A stretch of 64,000 nt of DNA from Pseudomonas monsensis (lineage in GTDB: Bacteria; Pseudomonadota; Gammaproteobacteria; Pseudomonadales; Pseudomonadaceae). The DNA lies in NCBI RefSeq assembly GCF_014268495.2, contig NZ_CP077087.1, forward strand, positions 4,793,001 through 4,857,000, given 5' to 3'. The translations under genes and the position numbers were made by a program. Positions 33,595 to 42,289 of this stretch are shown one piece after another (within the stretch, counting starts at the first letter, position 1; each line of letters begins with the position of its first letter). The notes beneath the pieces were generated by a model that worked only from the letters and a program-made list of their open reading frames with translations, was not told the DNA's origin and made no database searches.

Positions 33595-34571
33595 GTGCCC
33601 TCCGCCGGCTTTTTCTGTTTCAACGCGATGCCGTTCTTGACCGCAACAATCTCCGCCAGCAACGACAAGGCAATTTCCGCCGGCGAATGGCTGCCAATGT
33701 GCAGACCGATCGGCCCGTGCAATCGCGCAATGGCTGCTTCTGACAAGCCTAGCTGAGCCAGATTCTCCCGGCGTTTCTGACTGTTGACCCGGGAGCCGAG
33801 TGCACCGACATAGAAGGCGGGTGAATCCAGCGCCGTCAGCAAGGCCATGTCGTCCAGGCGAGGATCATGGGTCAGCGCAACAATCGCCGTGCGCTCGTCG
33901 GTTTGAATGCTCAATACCGCGTCATCGGGCATGCCCGGAACGAAACGGCCCTGTTGCTCTGCCCAGCCGTAAACGAACTCGGTGCGCGGGTCGCAGATCA
34001 GCACCTCGAAATCCAGCAACCGCGCCATCTCTGCCACGTACCGCGACAGCTGTCCGGCACCGATCAACAGCAGACGCCAGCGCGGACCGTAAATCGCCCG
34101 CAGGGTTTGACCATCGAACTGCAGCGAATCGGCTGGGCTGGCGGGCGTCAGCAGCACCTCACCGGTGGCGATATTCAGCTCACGGGCGACGATTTCATGG
34201 GCCTCGCATCGAGCGAGCAGTTCGGCAACCCAGGCCGGATCGCCGACCCGCTCTTCAGTCAGGCGCAACGTGCCGCCACAGGGCAAACCGAAGCGCGCCG
34301 CCTCTTCACGGGTGACGCCATAAGTAATCAACTGCACCGGCGGGCCGTCGCTCGCGATCCGTCCGTCATGCAGGCGCGCGATCAAGTCATCCTCGACACA
34401 CCCGCCCGACACCGAACCGATCACCACGCCATCCTCGCGCAACGCGAGCATCGCACCGGGCGCGCGGGGCGCAGTGCCCCAGGTCTGCACCACGCTGAAC
34501 AACACCACCCGCTGCCCGGCGCGGCGCCATTCCAGCACGCTGCGCAGGACGTTGAGATCAGCGCTGTCCAT
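33591..34571 (-). CDS. XdhC/CoxI-family Mo-cofactor insertion protein
   Basis: A 326-residue XdhC-type chaperone that receives, sulfurates and inserts molybdenum cofactor. The N-terminal XdhC-CoxI domain has RRAGQRVVLFSVVQTWGTAPRAPGAMLALREDG and GSVSGGCVE (Cys near residue 58). The C-terminal Rossmann-like XdhC domain has LLIGAGQLSRYVAEMA and IVALTHDPRLDDMAL, ending with LHGPIGLHIGSHSPAEIALSLLAEI. Its ATG shares one base with the stop of the large Mo subunit (TAATG), so the operon is translationally coupled. Confidence 0.9.
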   Translation of the reverse strand: MDSADLNVLRSVLEWRRAGQRVVLFSVVQTWGTAPRAPGAMLALREDGVVIGSVSGGCVEDDLIARLHDGRIASDGPPVQLITYGVTREEAARFGLPCGGTLRLTEERVGDPAWVAELLARCEAHEIVARELNIATGEVLLTPASPADSLQFDGQTLRAIYGPRWRLLLIGAGQLSRYVAEMARLLDFEVLICDPRTEFVYGWAEQQGRFVPGMPDDAVLSIQTDERTAIVALTHDPRLDDMALLTALDSPAFYVGALGSRVNSQKRRENLAQLGLSEAAIARLHGPIGLHIGSHSPAEIALSLLAEIVAVKNGIALKQKKPAEGT

Positions 34572-36892
34572 TACGCCTGCGCCTTCTGCCAGCCTTGCAA
34601 CTGGTAACGCACTGGCAAGTCACGGATGCGTTTGCCGGTGGCGGCGAAAATCGCATTGCACAGCGCCGGCGCAATCGGCGGCACGCCTGGCTCACCGACA
34701 CCGCCCAACGGCACGTCACCCGGTGGCGTCACCAGATGCACCGCGACCTCCTTGGGTGCCAGCGACATGCGCGCCACCTCGTACATATGGAAGTTGTCCT
34801 GCTGGACCTTGCCATCCTTGAAGCTGATTTCCCCCAGTACCGCGTTGCCCAGGCCCATCACGCAAGCGCCCTCGAACTGCGAGCGAATACGCTCCGGGTT
34901 GATCTGCGGCCCGCAATCGACGGCGATATCGGCCTTGTGCACGATCAGCGTGCCGTCGTCCTTGACCTCGACTTCAATGACTGCCGCCACATAAGTGACA
35001 AAGCTGTAATGCACCGCCAGCCCCAGGCCGCGGCCCTTGGGCAATTGGCGACCCCAGCCGGCTGCCTTCGCCGCCGTCTCCAGCACTGCACGCATGCGCC
35101 CGGTATCAATTGGATAACGCTCGGGAGATTCGCCGTAGTTCCACTCTTCGCTGAGGGTGCGCGGATCAATCTGCCGGTCCGGGCCAAGCAGTTTGATCTG
35201 ATACTCGAGCGGATCGACGCCGGCCTTGTGCGCCAGTTCATCGACGAAACTCTGGATCGCGAAGCCGTGAGGAATGTTCGACACCGAGCGATACCAGCCC
35301 ACCCGGGTGTGCACCGTCGCTTCTGGGTTTTCCAGGCGCACGCTGGGAATGGCATAGGCCATGTTGGTAAAGCCCATGCCCAGTTCGAACGCCGCCTCAT
35401 GGTTCATGCCCGGCGCGAATAATGCGGTGATGCTCGGCGCCACCGTGCGATGCAGCCAGCCCGACGGCATGCCATCCTTGCCGACGCCGGCCTTCAGGTA
35501 TTCGGCCGACACCGTGTGGAAATACGAGTTATGGATGTCGTCTTCCCGCGTCCACTGCACCCGCACGGCCTTGCCGGGAAATTCCTTGGCGAGGATCGCC
35601 GCTTCTACGACGAAATCCGGTTTCGACTTGCGCCCGAAACCACCGCCCAGCAACGTGACATTGAAGGTGACGTTATCGAAAGGCAGGCCAAGGCGCTCGG
35701 CAATCCGTTCACGGGTCACCTGTGGCGCCTGACTTGGCGCCCAGGCTTCGCAAGTGCCGTCCTTGTAACGGGCGATGGCGACCATCGGCTCCATCGGCGC
35801 CTGCGCCAGGTGCGGCAAATAGTAAGACGCTTCCAGCGTACTCGCGGCGCCACTGAGGGCCTTGTCGATATCACCGGTGTTGCGCACCACTTTGCCGGGT
35901 TTCAGCGCGGCAGCTTCCAGTTCCTTGCGATAGGCCACCGAGTCGTAACTGGCATTCGGGCCATCGTCCCATTCGATCTTCAGCGCCTCGCGGCCCTTGA
36001 TCGCTGCCCAGGTGTTGCTGGCGATTACAGCCACGCCACCCAACGGCTGAAACTCCGACGGCAACGGACGACTTTCGATCTGAATGACTTTAAGCACACC
36101 CGGGACTTTCAGCGCGGCGCTGTCATCCACCGACATGACCTTGCCGCCGTACACCGCCGGACGGGCGACAGTGGCGAACAACATGCCGTCAAAATGCACA
36201 TCGGCGCCATACACCGCACGACCGTTGACGATGTCGTCGCCGTCGATGGCTTTGGTGCCTTCCTTGCCGATATAGCGGAACTCCGCCGGTTGCTTTAGGC
36301 GCAGACTGTCGCGCGCCGGCACGGCCAGCGCACTGGCGGCAGCGGCGAGCTCGCCATAACCCAGTTCACGACCGGACGGTTTGTGCAGGACTTTGTGCAA
36401 CTGCGCATGGCACTCGCCCACCGGCACTTTCCATTGTGCAGCGGCGGCTTGCTCCAGCATGGTCCTGGCCGCCGCACCGCAACGGCGCATCGGCTCATAC
36501 CAGTGGCGCATGCTGCGCGAACCGTCGGTGTCCTGGTTGCCGAACCGCACTTCATCGCCCGGCGCTTGCCGGACTTTGACCTTGGCCCAATCGGCGTCCA
36601 GTTCATCGGCAACGACCATGGTCAGGCTGGTGCGCACGCCCTGGCCCATTTCCGAACGGTTGCAGACCACGGTCACCGTGCCGTCCGCAGCAATGCTGAC
36701 GTAGACCTTCGGATCGTCGATCCAGCCGTTGGGCATGCCGTCAGCGCCGAATTTCTTCGGTGCATCTTCGGCCAACGCGTCCTGCCAGCCCCAACTGGCG
36801 GCCAGCACCAATGCGCCAGTGGCGCCGACACCCTTGAGGAAACCACGGCGGCTGAGGTTGCTCAGGGCAAAATCATTCGGCAAACGGCTCAT
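34571..36892 (-). CDS. Xanthine oxidase-family Mo-binding subunit, Tat-exported (IorB-like)
   Basis: A 773-residue molybdopterin-binding subunit of the isoquinoline 1-oxidoreductase/aldehyde oxidase type. The N-terminus carries a Tat signal (S-R15-R16-G-F-L-K then a hydrophobic core to about residue 42). The C-terminal GGVGEPGVPPIAPAL holds the catalytic Glu of this family, and GGGFGRKSKPDFVVEAA is a cofactor loop. Electrons should pass to the 2Fe-2S partner and, with no FAD subunit present, on to a periplasmic acceptor such as a cytochrome. ATG 36892 is chosen because it places the twin Arg correctly. Substrate is not predictable; aldehydes or N-heterocycles are likely. Confidence 0.88.
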   Translation of the reverse strand: MSRLPNDFALSNLSRRGFLKGVGATGALVLAASWGWQDALAEDAPKKFGADGMPNGWIDDPKVYVSIAADGTVTVVCNRSEMGQGVRTSLTMVVADELDADWAKVKVRQAPGDEVRFGNQDTDGSRSMRHWYEPMRRCGAAARTMLEQAAAAQWKVPVGECHAQLHKVLHKPSGRELGYGELAAAASALAVPARDSLRLKQPAEFRYIGKEGTKAIDGDDIVNGRAVYGADVHFDGMLFATVARPAVYGGKVMSVDDSAALKVPGVLKVIQIESRPLPSEFQPLGGVAVIASNTWAAIKGREALKIEWDDGPNASYDSVAYRKELEAAALKPGKVVRNTGDIDKALSGAASTLEASYYLPHLAQAPMEPMVAIARYKDGTCEAWAPSQAPQVTRERIAERLGLPFDNVTFNVTLLGGGFGRKSKPDFVVEAAILAKEFPGKAVRVQWTREDDIHNSYFHTVSAEYLKAGVGKDGMPSGWLHRTVAPSITALFAPGMNHEAAFELGMGFTNMAYAIPSVRLENPEATVHTRVGWYRSVSNIPHGFAIQSFVDELAHKAGVDPLEYQIKLLGPDRQIDPRTLSEEWNYGESPERYPIDTGRMRAVLETAAKAAGWGRQLPKGRGLGLAVHYSFVTYVAAVIEVEVKDDGTLIVHKADIAVDCGPQINPERIRSQFEGACVMGLGNAVLGEISFKDGKVQQDNFHMYEVARMSLAPKEVAVHLVTPPGDVPLGGVGEPGVPPIAPALCNAIFAATGKRIRDLPVRYQLQGWQKAQA

Positions 36893-37359
36893 GCCTTGGC
36901 CTCCTTCAGATGAGTGGAAGCCTGGCGGATCGCGGTTTTGATGCGGTTGTAAGTGCCGCACCGGCAAATGTTGCCGACCATCGCCTCTTCAATCTGCTCA
37001 TCGCTCGGGTTCGGGTTGGTCTTGAGCAACGCGGTGGCGGACATGATCTGCCCGCCCTGACAGAAACCGCATTGGGCCACGGCGCTGTCGAGCCAGGCTT
37101 GCTGGACGACTTGCCCGACCGGATCGGCATGCAGGTTGTCGATGGTGGTGACGTTTTGTCCGACCACCGAGCCGATGGTGGTGATGCAACTGCGGGCGGG
37201 CAAGCCGTCGATGTGAATGGTGCAGGCGCCGCACAGGCCCATGCCGCAGCCGAATTTGGTGCCGTTGTAACCGGCGACATCACGGATGGCCCAAAGCAGC
37301 GGCATGTCTTCAGTGACATCGAGAGGATGGTCTTGACCGTTGAGTTTCAGGGTAATCAT
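36889..37359 (-). CDS. 2Fe-2S subunit of the molybdenum hydroxylase (IorA-like)
   Basis: A 156-residue ferredoxin-like subunit. The plant-type 2Fe-2S ligands are C38, C43, C46 and C58 (CGMGLCGACT...C). The second alpha-helical 2Fe-2S domain has QCGFCQGG near residue 98 and ICRCGTYNRI near 133. It has no signal of its own and is probably carried through Tat with the large subunit. Its stop overlaps the large-subunit start by 4 bp. An alternative GTG start is two codons upstream. It heads the leftward Mo hydroxylase operon. Confidence 0.9.
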   Translation of the reverse strand: MITLKLNGQDHPLDVTEDMPLLWAIRDVAGYNGTKFGCGMGLCGACTIHIDGLPARSCITTIGSVVGQNVTTIDNLHADPVGQVVQQAWLDSAVAQCGFCQGGQIMSATALLKTNPNPSDEQIEEAMVGNICRCGTYNRIKTAIRQASTHLKEAKA

Positions 37360-37542
37360 GGGCACGCCCGCATATTCTTGGTGGTTATGGGGTCGAGCAA
37401 TCTGCCGCCGGAGGCTGGCGATGGTTCACGCAGATCAACTCAGGCTAATAGGCTCTCTCGTGCCGACGCGAACGTCTGCACCGGGCCTTTGGTGAAGCAA
37501 ATGACGGTTATCGTTAGCTGGCTAAGTTAACCCATCGTTAAC

Positions 37543-37570
37543 AAAAAAGCCCTGCTGAGACAGGGCTTTT
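37543..37570 (-). terminator. Terminator of the murB-side operon
   Basis: AAAAGCCCTG-tctcag-CAGGGCTTTTTT on the minus strand, about 100 bp after the murB stop. It separates the murB operon from the molybdenum module. The 37571-37669 spacer holds diverged GTAGCT/AGCTAC inverted pieces but nothing I can name. Confidence 0.85.
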
Positions 37571-37669
37571 CAGTTGCAAGTTTCTAGCTACAAGCTGCAA
37601 GCACAAGCAGGAGCTGGCTCACGATCAAGATTGTAGCTCGCCGCTAAAAACTTGAGGCTCGTAGCTGCA

Positions 37670-38689
37670 TTAATAGCGGTTGGGCTCCATTTCCAGCTCG
37701 ACATTGAAACGTTCGGCAATATCTTTCTGGATGCGTTGCGCCAGCTCCAGCAGTTGCAGGCCGGTGGCCGCGCCGTAATTGACCAGCACCAGCGCCTGCA
37801 ATTTATGCACGCCGGCATCGGCCTCACGGAAACCCTTCCAGCCAGCGCGCTCGATCAGCCAGCCAGCGGCCAGCTTCATCTGCCCGTCCGGTTGCGCATA
37901 GGCCACCAGATCCGGGTGCTGCGCCTTGATCTGCTCAACCAGAGCGGCCGATACCAGCGGATTCTTGAAGAAGCTGCCAGCATTGCCGAGCACCGCCGGA
38001 TCCGGCAGTTTTTCGCTACGGATGCTGCAGATCGCCCGGCTGACGTCGGTGGGCGTCGGTTGCTCGATGCCCTGCTCGGTCAGGCGCTGACGCACCGGGC
38101 CGTAGTCCAGATGCAGATGGGCGACCCGGTCGAGCTTGAAGCGCACGCGCAGGATCAGCCAACGCCCCGGCTGCTGCTTGAACAGGCTGTCGCGGTAGGC
38201 GAAGTTGCATTCTTCCAGGCTGAAGTCGCGCAGCTCGCCGGTCTGGCGATCCAGCGCAGTCAGCCCGGCGAACACGTCCTTGATCTCGACACCGTAGGCG
38301 CCGATGTTCTGCATCGGCGCAGCGCCGACGGTGCCGGGGATCAGGCTGAGATTTTCCAGACCGGAAAAACCCTGCGCCAGGGTGTGCTGGACGAACGGAT
38401 GCCACGGTTCGCCGGCCTCAGCTTCGATCACGACGTGATTGCCGTCATCGTTCACCACGCGAATGCCGCGAGTGGCCATGCGCAGCACCAGCGCCGGAAT
38501 GTCTGCGGTCAGCAACAAGTTGCTGCCACCGCCAATCACCAACAACGGCATGTCATGCGCAGCAGCATAAGCCAGCGCTTCACGGACATCGGCATCGCTG
38601 TGGGCTTCGGCAAACAGTTGCGCGCGAACATCCACGCCAAAACTGTTGAACGGTTTCAGGGAAACCTGCCGTTGCAGTTGCACACTCAT
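37670..38689 (-). CDS. murB: UDP-N-acetylenolpyruvoylglucosamine reductase
   Basis: A 339-residue FAD enzyme of peptidoglycan precursor synthesis. The N-terminal FNSFGVDV, the FAD-binding LLVIGGGSNLLL, the central GTVGAAPMQNIGAYGVEI, YRDSLFK, and GSFFKNPLV with the catalytic Ser are all visible. It is the longer type I (E. coli-like) form. Its start overlaps the ptpA stop by 4 bp, so it is the last gene of the lpxK-kdsB-ptpA-murB unit. Confidence 0.94.
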   Translation of the reverse strand: MSVQLQRQVSLKPFNSFGVDVRAQLFAEAHSDADVREALAYAAAHDMPLLVIGGGSNLLLTADIPALVLRMATRGIRVVNDDGNHVVIEAEAGEPWHPFVQHTLAQGFSGLENLSLIPGTVGAAPMQNIGAYGVEIKDVFAGLTALDRQTGELRDFSLEECNFAYRDSLFKQQPGRWLILRVRFKLDRVAHLHLDYGPVRQRLTEQGIEQPTPTDVSRAICSIRSEKLPDPAVLGNAGSFFKNPLVSAALVEQIKAQHPDLVAYAQPDGQMKLAAGWLIERAGWKGFREADAGVHKLQALVLVNYGAATGLQLLELAQRIQKDIAERFNVELEMEPNRY

Positions 38690-39150
38690 AACCGGCCCTT
38701 CACTTCGATCAACAGTTGGTCGCAGGCCGCTTCGATGAGATCCAGCACCTGTTCGAAACCCTGATCGCCGTCGTAATAAGGATCCGGCACTTCATCGACC
38801 ACCCCGGCATAACGGCGCAGGAACAGATCCAGTTCGGCCTTGGCGGTGGACGGTTGCAGCGCCTTGAGGTTACGCAGGTTGCTGTTGTCCATGGCCAGAA
38901 TCAGGTCGTAACTGGCGAAATCGGCCCGGCTGACCTGCTGCGCGCGTTGCGCCGACAGGTCATAGCCGCGCACTTTGGCGGCGGCCTGGCTGCGCTTGTC
39001 CGGCGGGTTGCCGACGTGCCAGTCGCCGGTGCCGGCGGAAGCCACCTCGACTCGATCCGCCAGCCCGGCTTCACGCAGTTTGTGGCGCAATACGCCTTCG
39101 GCGGTGGGCGAACGGCAAATGTTGCCCAGGCACACGAACAGAACGCGCAT
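38686..39150 (-). CDS. Low-molecular-weight protein tyrosine phosphatase
   Basis: A 154-residue LMW-PTP. The P-loop is CLGNICRS at residues 7-14, with nucleophile Cys7 and Arg13, and the general acid is in DPYYDG (near residue 122). Possible substrates include tyrosine-phosphorylated exopolysaccharide kinases, but no such kinase is nearby. It is tightly packed between kdsB (1-bp overlap) and murB (4-bp overlap), the same order as in P. aeruginosa. Confidence 0.92.
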   Translation of the reverse strand: MRVLFVCLGNICRSPTAEGVLRHKLREAGLADRVEVASAGTGDWHVGNPPDKRSQAAAKVRGYDLSAQRAQQVSRADFASYDLILAMDNSNLRNLKALQPSTAKAELDLFLRRYAGVVDEVPDPYYDGDQGFEQVLDLIEAACDQLLIEVKGRL

Positions 39151-39914
39151 CAGGCCTCCAGCAGGCGGCGAACGCGCTCGAGGTCTTCGACGGTATCGAC
39201 GCCAGTCGGTGGTGCGATCAACGCATCGGCGACATGAATCCGCACGCCGTGCCACAGGGCACGCAGTTGCTCGAGGGACTCCGTGTTTTCCAGCCAGCAC
39301 GGGCCCCAGCTCACAAAATCCTGCAGGAAACCGGCGCGGTAGGCATAAATGCCAATGTGGCGACGGTACGGCACACCCTCGGGCAACTGCTCGCGGCTCT
39401 TGGCGAACGCATCGCGCGCCCACGGCAAGGTTGCGCGACTGAAGGTCAGCGCCAGACCGTTGAGGTCACTGACAACCTTGACCACGTTCGGATTGAACAG
39501 GGTCTGCACGTCCTCGATCGGCTCGGCCAGGGTGGCCATGCGCGCTTCGGTGTGGGCGGCAAGGTTGGCGGCGACCTGATCGATCACGCTCGGCGGGATC
39601 AGCGGCTCGTCGCCCTGCACGTTGACCACGATCGCGTCAGGCTCAAGGCCCAGTTTCGCCGCGACTTCGGCCAGGCGGTCAGTGCCGGAGTTGTGGTCTT
39701 CACGGGTCAGCACCACTTCGGCGCCGAAACCCTGGCAGGCCTCGACAATGCGCGCATCGTCTGTCGCCACGACCACACGGCTGGCGCTGCTTTTGCTCGC
39801 CTGTTCCCAGACGTGCTGGATCATCGGCTTGCCGGCAATATCCAGCAGCGGTTTACCCGGCAGACGGGTCGAGGCGTAACGCGACGGGATGACAACGGTG
39901 AAGGCAGTGGTCAT
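39150..39914 (-). CDS. kdsB: 3-deoxy-manno-octulosonate cytidylyltransferase
   Basis: A 254-residue CMP-KDO synthetase activating KDO for lipopolysaccharide. IPSRYASTRLPGKPLLDIAGKPM near residue 10 is the CTP-binding start, VNVQGDEPLIPP near 98 holds the metal Asp, and RHIGIYAYRAGFL near 184 is conserved. It overlaps both neighbours by 1-4 bp. Product feeds the lipid A pathway served by lpxK in the same operon. Confidence 0.95.
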   Translation of the reverse strand: MTTAFTVVIPSRYASTRLPGKPLLDIAGKPMIQHVWEQASKSSASRVVVATDDARIVEACQGFGAEVVLTREDHNSGTDRLAEVAAKLGLEPDAIVVNVQGDEPLIPPSVIDQVAANLAAHTEARMATLAEPIEDVQTLFNPNVVKVVSDLNGLALTFSRATLPWARDAFAKSREQLPEGVPYRRHIGIYAYRAGFLQDFVSWGPCWLENTESLEQLRALWHGVRIHVADALIAPPTGVDTVEDLERVRRLLEA

Positions 39915-40096
39915 TTATCCAGACGCTCGTCGGTGGTCAGGGTGCGCGCTTCGCTTTCGAGCATCACCGGGATGCCGTCGCGGATCGGGTAGGCCAGGCC
40001 GGCGCCCTTGCTGATCAGTTCGGTCTTGTCGGCGCTGAGCTTGAGCGGGCCTTTGCAGATCGGGCACGCGAGGATGTCGAGCAATTTGGTGTCCAT
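39911..40096 (-). CDS. Trm112/YcaR-like small zinc-ribbon protein
   Basis: A 61-residue Trm112-family protein. It begins MDTKLLDILACPICKGPLKL, with only the first Cys pair (CPIC) kept, and ends with the conserved LAYPIRDGIPVML. E. coli YcaR occupies the same slot between lpxK and kdsB. ATG 40096 follows AGGGA at the right distance; the ATG at 40102 would overlap that site. Precise function uncertain, perhaps a partner of a methyltransferase. Confidence 0.88.
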   Translation of the reverse strand: MDTKLLDILACPICKGPLKLSADKTELISKGAGLAYPIRDGIPVMLESEARTLTTDERLDK

Positions 40097-40117
40097 GAAC
40101 ATTCCCTGGATAAAGAG

Positions 40118-41128
40118 TTAAGGCAAAAGGCGATCGGGCAACAGGCGCATCAACTGTGTGTCGAACCAGGCCACGAAGGCCGGTGACGGCACGGCATCGA
40201 CCGCCAGATACCACCAGTCGTCAGCCGCAAAGGCACGGCACTTCACCGCGTCCTTTTCGGTCATCACCAATGGCAATGACGGTGTGAAATTCAAGGCCTG
40301 CACGCTGTATTGCGCGTGGTCGGCAAACGCATGGGGGATTGCCCGCCAGTCTAGCGCTTCGAGGGTATTGAAGAAACGTTGCGGATTGCCGATCCCGGCC
40401 ACTGCGTGCACCGATTGACCGGGCGCAAAATGCTCGAGCGGCTTGCGCTCGCCACTGCGCAGATTGACCAGCGCGGTCGGTTGCAGGCGAAACGCGAAGC
40501 CATCGTCGCGGTCGGCCGTGGCGCCGTTGAACAGCACACCGTCGACGCTTTGCAGGCGCTCGATCGGCTCACGCAACGGACCGGCCGGCAGGCAGCGTTT
40601 GTTTCCGAGGCCACGGGCGGCGTCGATCAGTACCAGTTCCAGATCCCGGGCCAGGCGGTAATGCTGCATGCCATCGTCGGAGAGAATCAGGTCCAGCGGC
40701 TCGCTGGCGAGCAAAGCTTTGACGGCGGCGCTGCGATCAGGGTCGATCATCAGCGGCACCCCGGTGCGCTGGACGATCAGCAGCGGTTCGTCGCCGGCGA
40801 TGGCGGCGTGCTGGTCGGCTTCGACCCGCCACGGCAATTGCGGCGGCTTGGCACCGTAACCACGGCTGACCACGCCCACGCGCAAACCGCTGCGCCGGCA
40901 GTGCTCGATCAGCCAGAGGATCATCGGCGTCTTGCCGGTACCGCCGACGGTGATGTTACCCACGACGATCAGGGGCACCGGCGGCTGATAGATTGCGCCT
41001 TCACCATCAAGAAAGCGCCGGCGTTTATTGACCACCACGCGGCGATACAACATTTCCAGCGGCCGCAACAGCGTCAGGGCCGGGTGCCCCTGATACCACG
41101 CGGCGAGCAAGCGATCGGACAGGCTCAT
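40118..41128 (-). CDS. lpxK: Tetraacyldisaccharide 4'-kinase
   Basis: A 336-residue membrane-associated kinase adding the 4'-phosphate to lipid A precursor. The P-loop is GNITVGGTGKTPM near residue 57, and the DDGMQHYRLARDLELVLID segment near 149 holds the catalytic Asp/His. The C-terminal half carries MTEKDAVKC. It shares one base with the exbD stop. In enterobacteria lpxK follows msbA; here the exbB-exbD pair sits in that place, as in other pseudomonads. Confidence 0.94.
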   Translation of the reverse strand: MSLSDRLLAAWYQGHPALTLLRPLEMLYRRVVVNKRRRFLDGEGAIYQPPVPLIVVGNITVGGTGKTPMILWLIEHCRRSGLRVGVVSRGYGAKPPQLPWRVEADQHAAIAGDEPLLIVQRTGVPLMIDPDRSAAVKALLASEPLDLILSDDGMQHYRLARDLELVLIDAARGLGNKRCLPAGPLREPIERLQSVDGVLFNGATADRDDGFAFRLQPTALVNLRSGERKPLEHFAPGQSVHAVAGIGNPQRFFNTLEALDWRAIPHAFADHAQYSVQALNFTPSLPLVMTEKDAVKCRAFAADDWWYLAVDAVPSPAFVAWFDTQLMRLLPDRLLP

Positions 41129-41556
41129 CAGGATTTGGGCGCCGCCTCGACCGTGGTCATGCGCAGATGGCTGAAACCGAGCTTGCCGGCCGCATCCATG
41201 GCGGTGATCACTGATTGGTGCTGAGTCTTGCCATCGGCACTGATCGACAACGGCATGTTGGTGTCACCGTTGGCTTCTTTCTGCATGGCTTCCATGAGGG
41301 TCGCCAGATCGTTCTTCGGCAGAATCTTGTTGTTCACCGAGAACACGCCTTCGGCGCTGATCGCGACATCCAGTTGCTTGAGCTGCTGGTCTTCGGCGGG
41401 CGAACCGCTGACTGACTCTGGCAGATCGACACGCAGCTGGGTCTCGCGGGTGAAGGTGGTGGTCACGACGAAAAACAGCAGCAGGATGAACACCACGTCA
41501 ATCAGCGACGCGAGATTGATGTCCACCGTTTCCCGGGGTTTGCGACGGAATTTCAC
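41128..41556 (-). CDS. exbD: ExbD/TolR-family proton-channel protein
   Basis: A 142-residue protein with one membrane helix (about residues 16-38, NLASLIDVVFILLLFFVVTTTF) that carries the proton-path Asp near its start, and a periplasmic domain of about 100 residues. It pairs with the upstream ExbB-like protein. No tonB is adjacent, so the motor may serve another envelope task, perhaps linked to lipid A genes in the operon. It overlaps exbB by 4 bp. Confidence 0.9.
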   Translation of the reverse strand: MKFRRKPRETVDINLASLIDVVFILLLFFVVTTTFTRETQLRVDLPESVSGSPAEDQQLKQLDVAISAEGVFSVNNKILPKNDLATLMEAMQKEANGDTNMPLSISADGKTQHQSVITAMDAAGKLGFSHLRMTTVEAAPKS

Positions 41557-42188
41557 GCTCTTTCCCCGGCCAGATCGACGTCACGGTCGCCCTGCACCAC
41601 TTCGACCAGTTTGATCGCTTCCTGCTCCATGCCCACCACCAGTTCGTCGATGCGGCGTTGCAGGAAACGGTGGAAGAACACCGACGGAATACCGACCATC
41701 AGGCCCGCCGCCGTGGTGATCAGCGCCTTGGAAATACCGCCGGCCAATACCGATGCATTGGTGGTCATGCCGGAGCCGGTGAAGGCACTGAAAATATCGA
41801 TCATGCCCAGCACCGTACCCAGCAGGCCGAGCAGCGGCGCCATGGCAGCAATGGTGCCCAGCGCGTTGACGTAGCGCTCCAGCTCGTGGATCACCCGCCC
41901 GGCGGCTTCTTCGATGCATTCCTTCATGATCTCGCGACCATGCTTGGAATTGGCCAGGCCCGCGGCAAGGATTTCACCCAGCGGCGAATTGGCGCGCAAT
42001 TCCTTGAGTTTTTCTTTATTGAGCTGCTTGTCCTTGATCCACACCCAGACCTGGCCCAGCAGATGCTCGGGGGTGACGCGACTGGCGCGCAGGGTCCACA
42101 GGCGCTCGGCGACAATCGCCATGGCCGCGATGGAACTCAGAATGATCGGCAACATCATCCAGCCGCCGGATTTGACCAATTCCCACAC
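41553..42188 (-). CDS. exbB: ExbB/TolQ/MotA-family proton-channel protein
   Basis: A 211-residue protein with three predicted membrane segments (near residues 11-30, 110-135 and 155-180). The second and third carry the GTVLGMIDIF and GISKALITTAAGLMVGIP motifs of the proton channel. Start is GTG 42188, giving MWELVKSGGWMMLPII, with AGGGG upstream; the frame open to 42293 lacks support. It heads the exbB-exbD-lpxK-kdsB-ptpA-murB unit. Confidence 0.88.
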   Translation of the reverse strand: MWELVKSGGWMMLPIILSSIAAMAIVAERLWTLRASRVTPEHLLGQVWVWIKDKQLNKEKLKELRANSPLGEILAAGLANSKHGREIMKECIEEAAGRVIHELERYVNALGTIAAMAPLLGLLGTVLGMIDIFSAFTGSGMTTNASVLAGGISKALITTAAGLMVGIPSVFFHRFLQRRIDELVVGMEQEAIKLVEVVQGDRDVDLAGERA

Positions 42189-42289
42189 AGTGACAGTCCC
42201 CTCGAAAAAGTGCGCCACTTTACCATACCGCTTCGCGATCAGGACCCGCCGGCCCGACGACCGTGATGGTGCATTCAAGCGCGCTCCGA

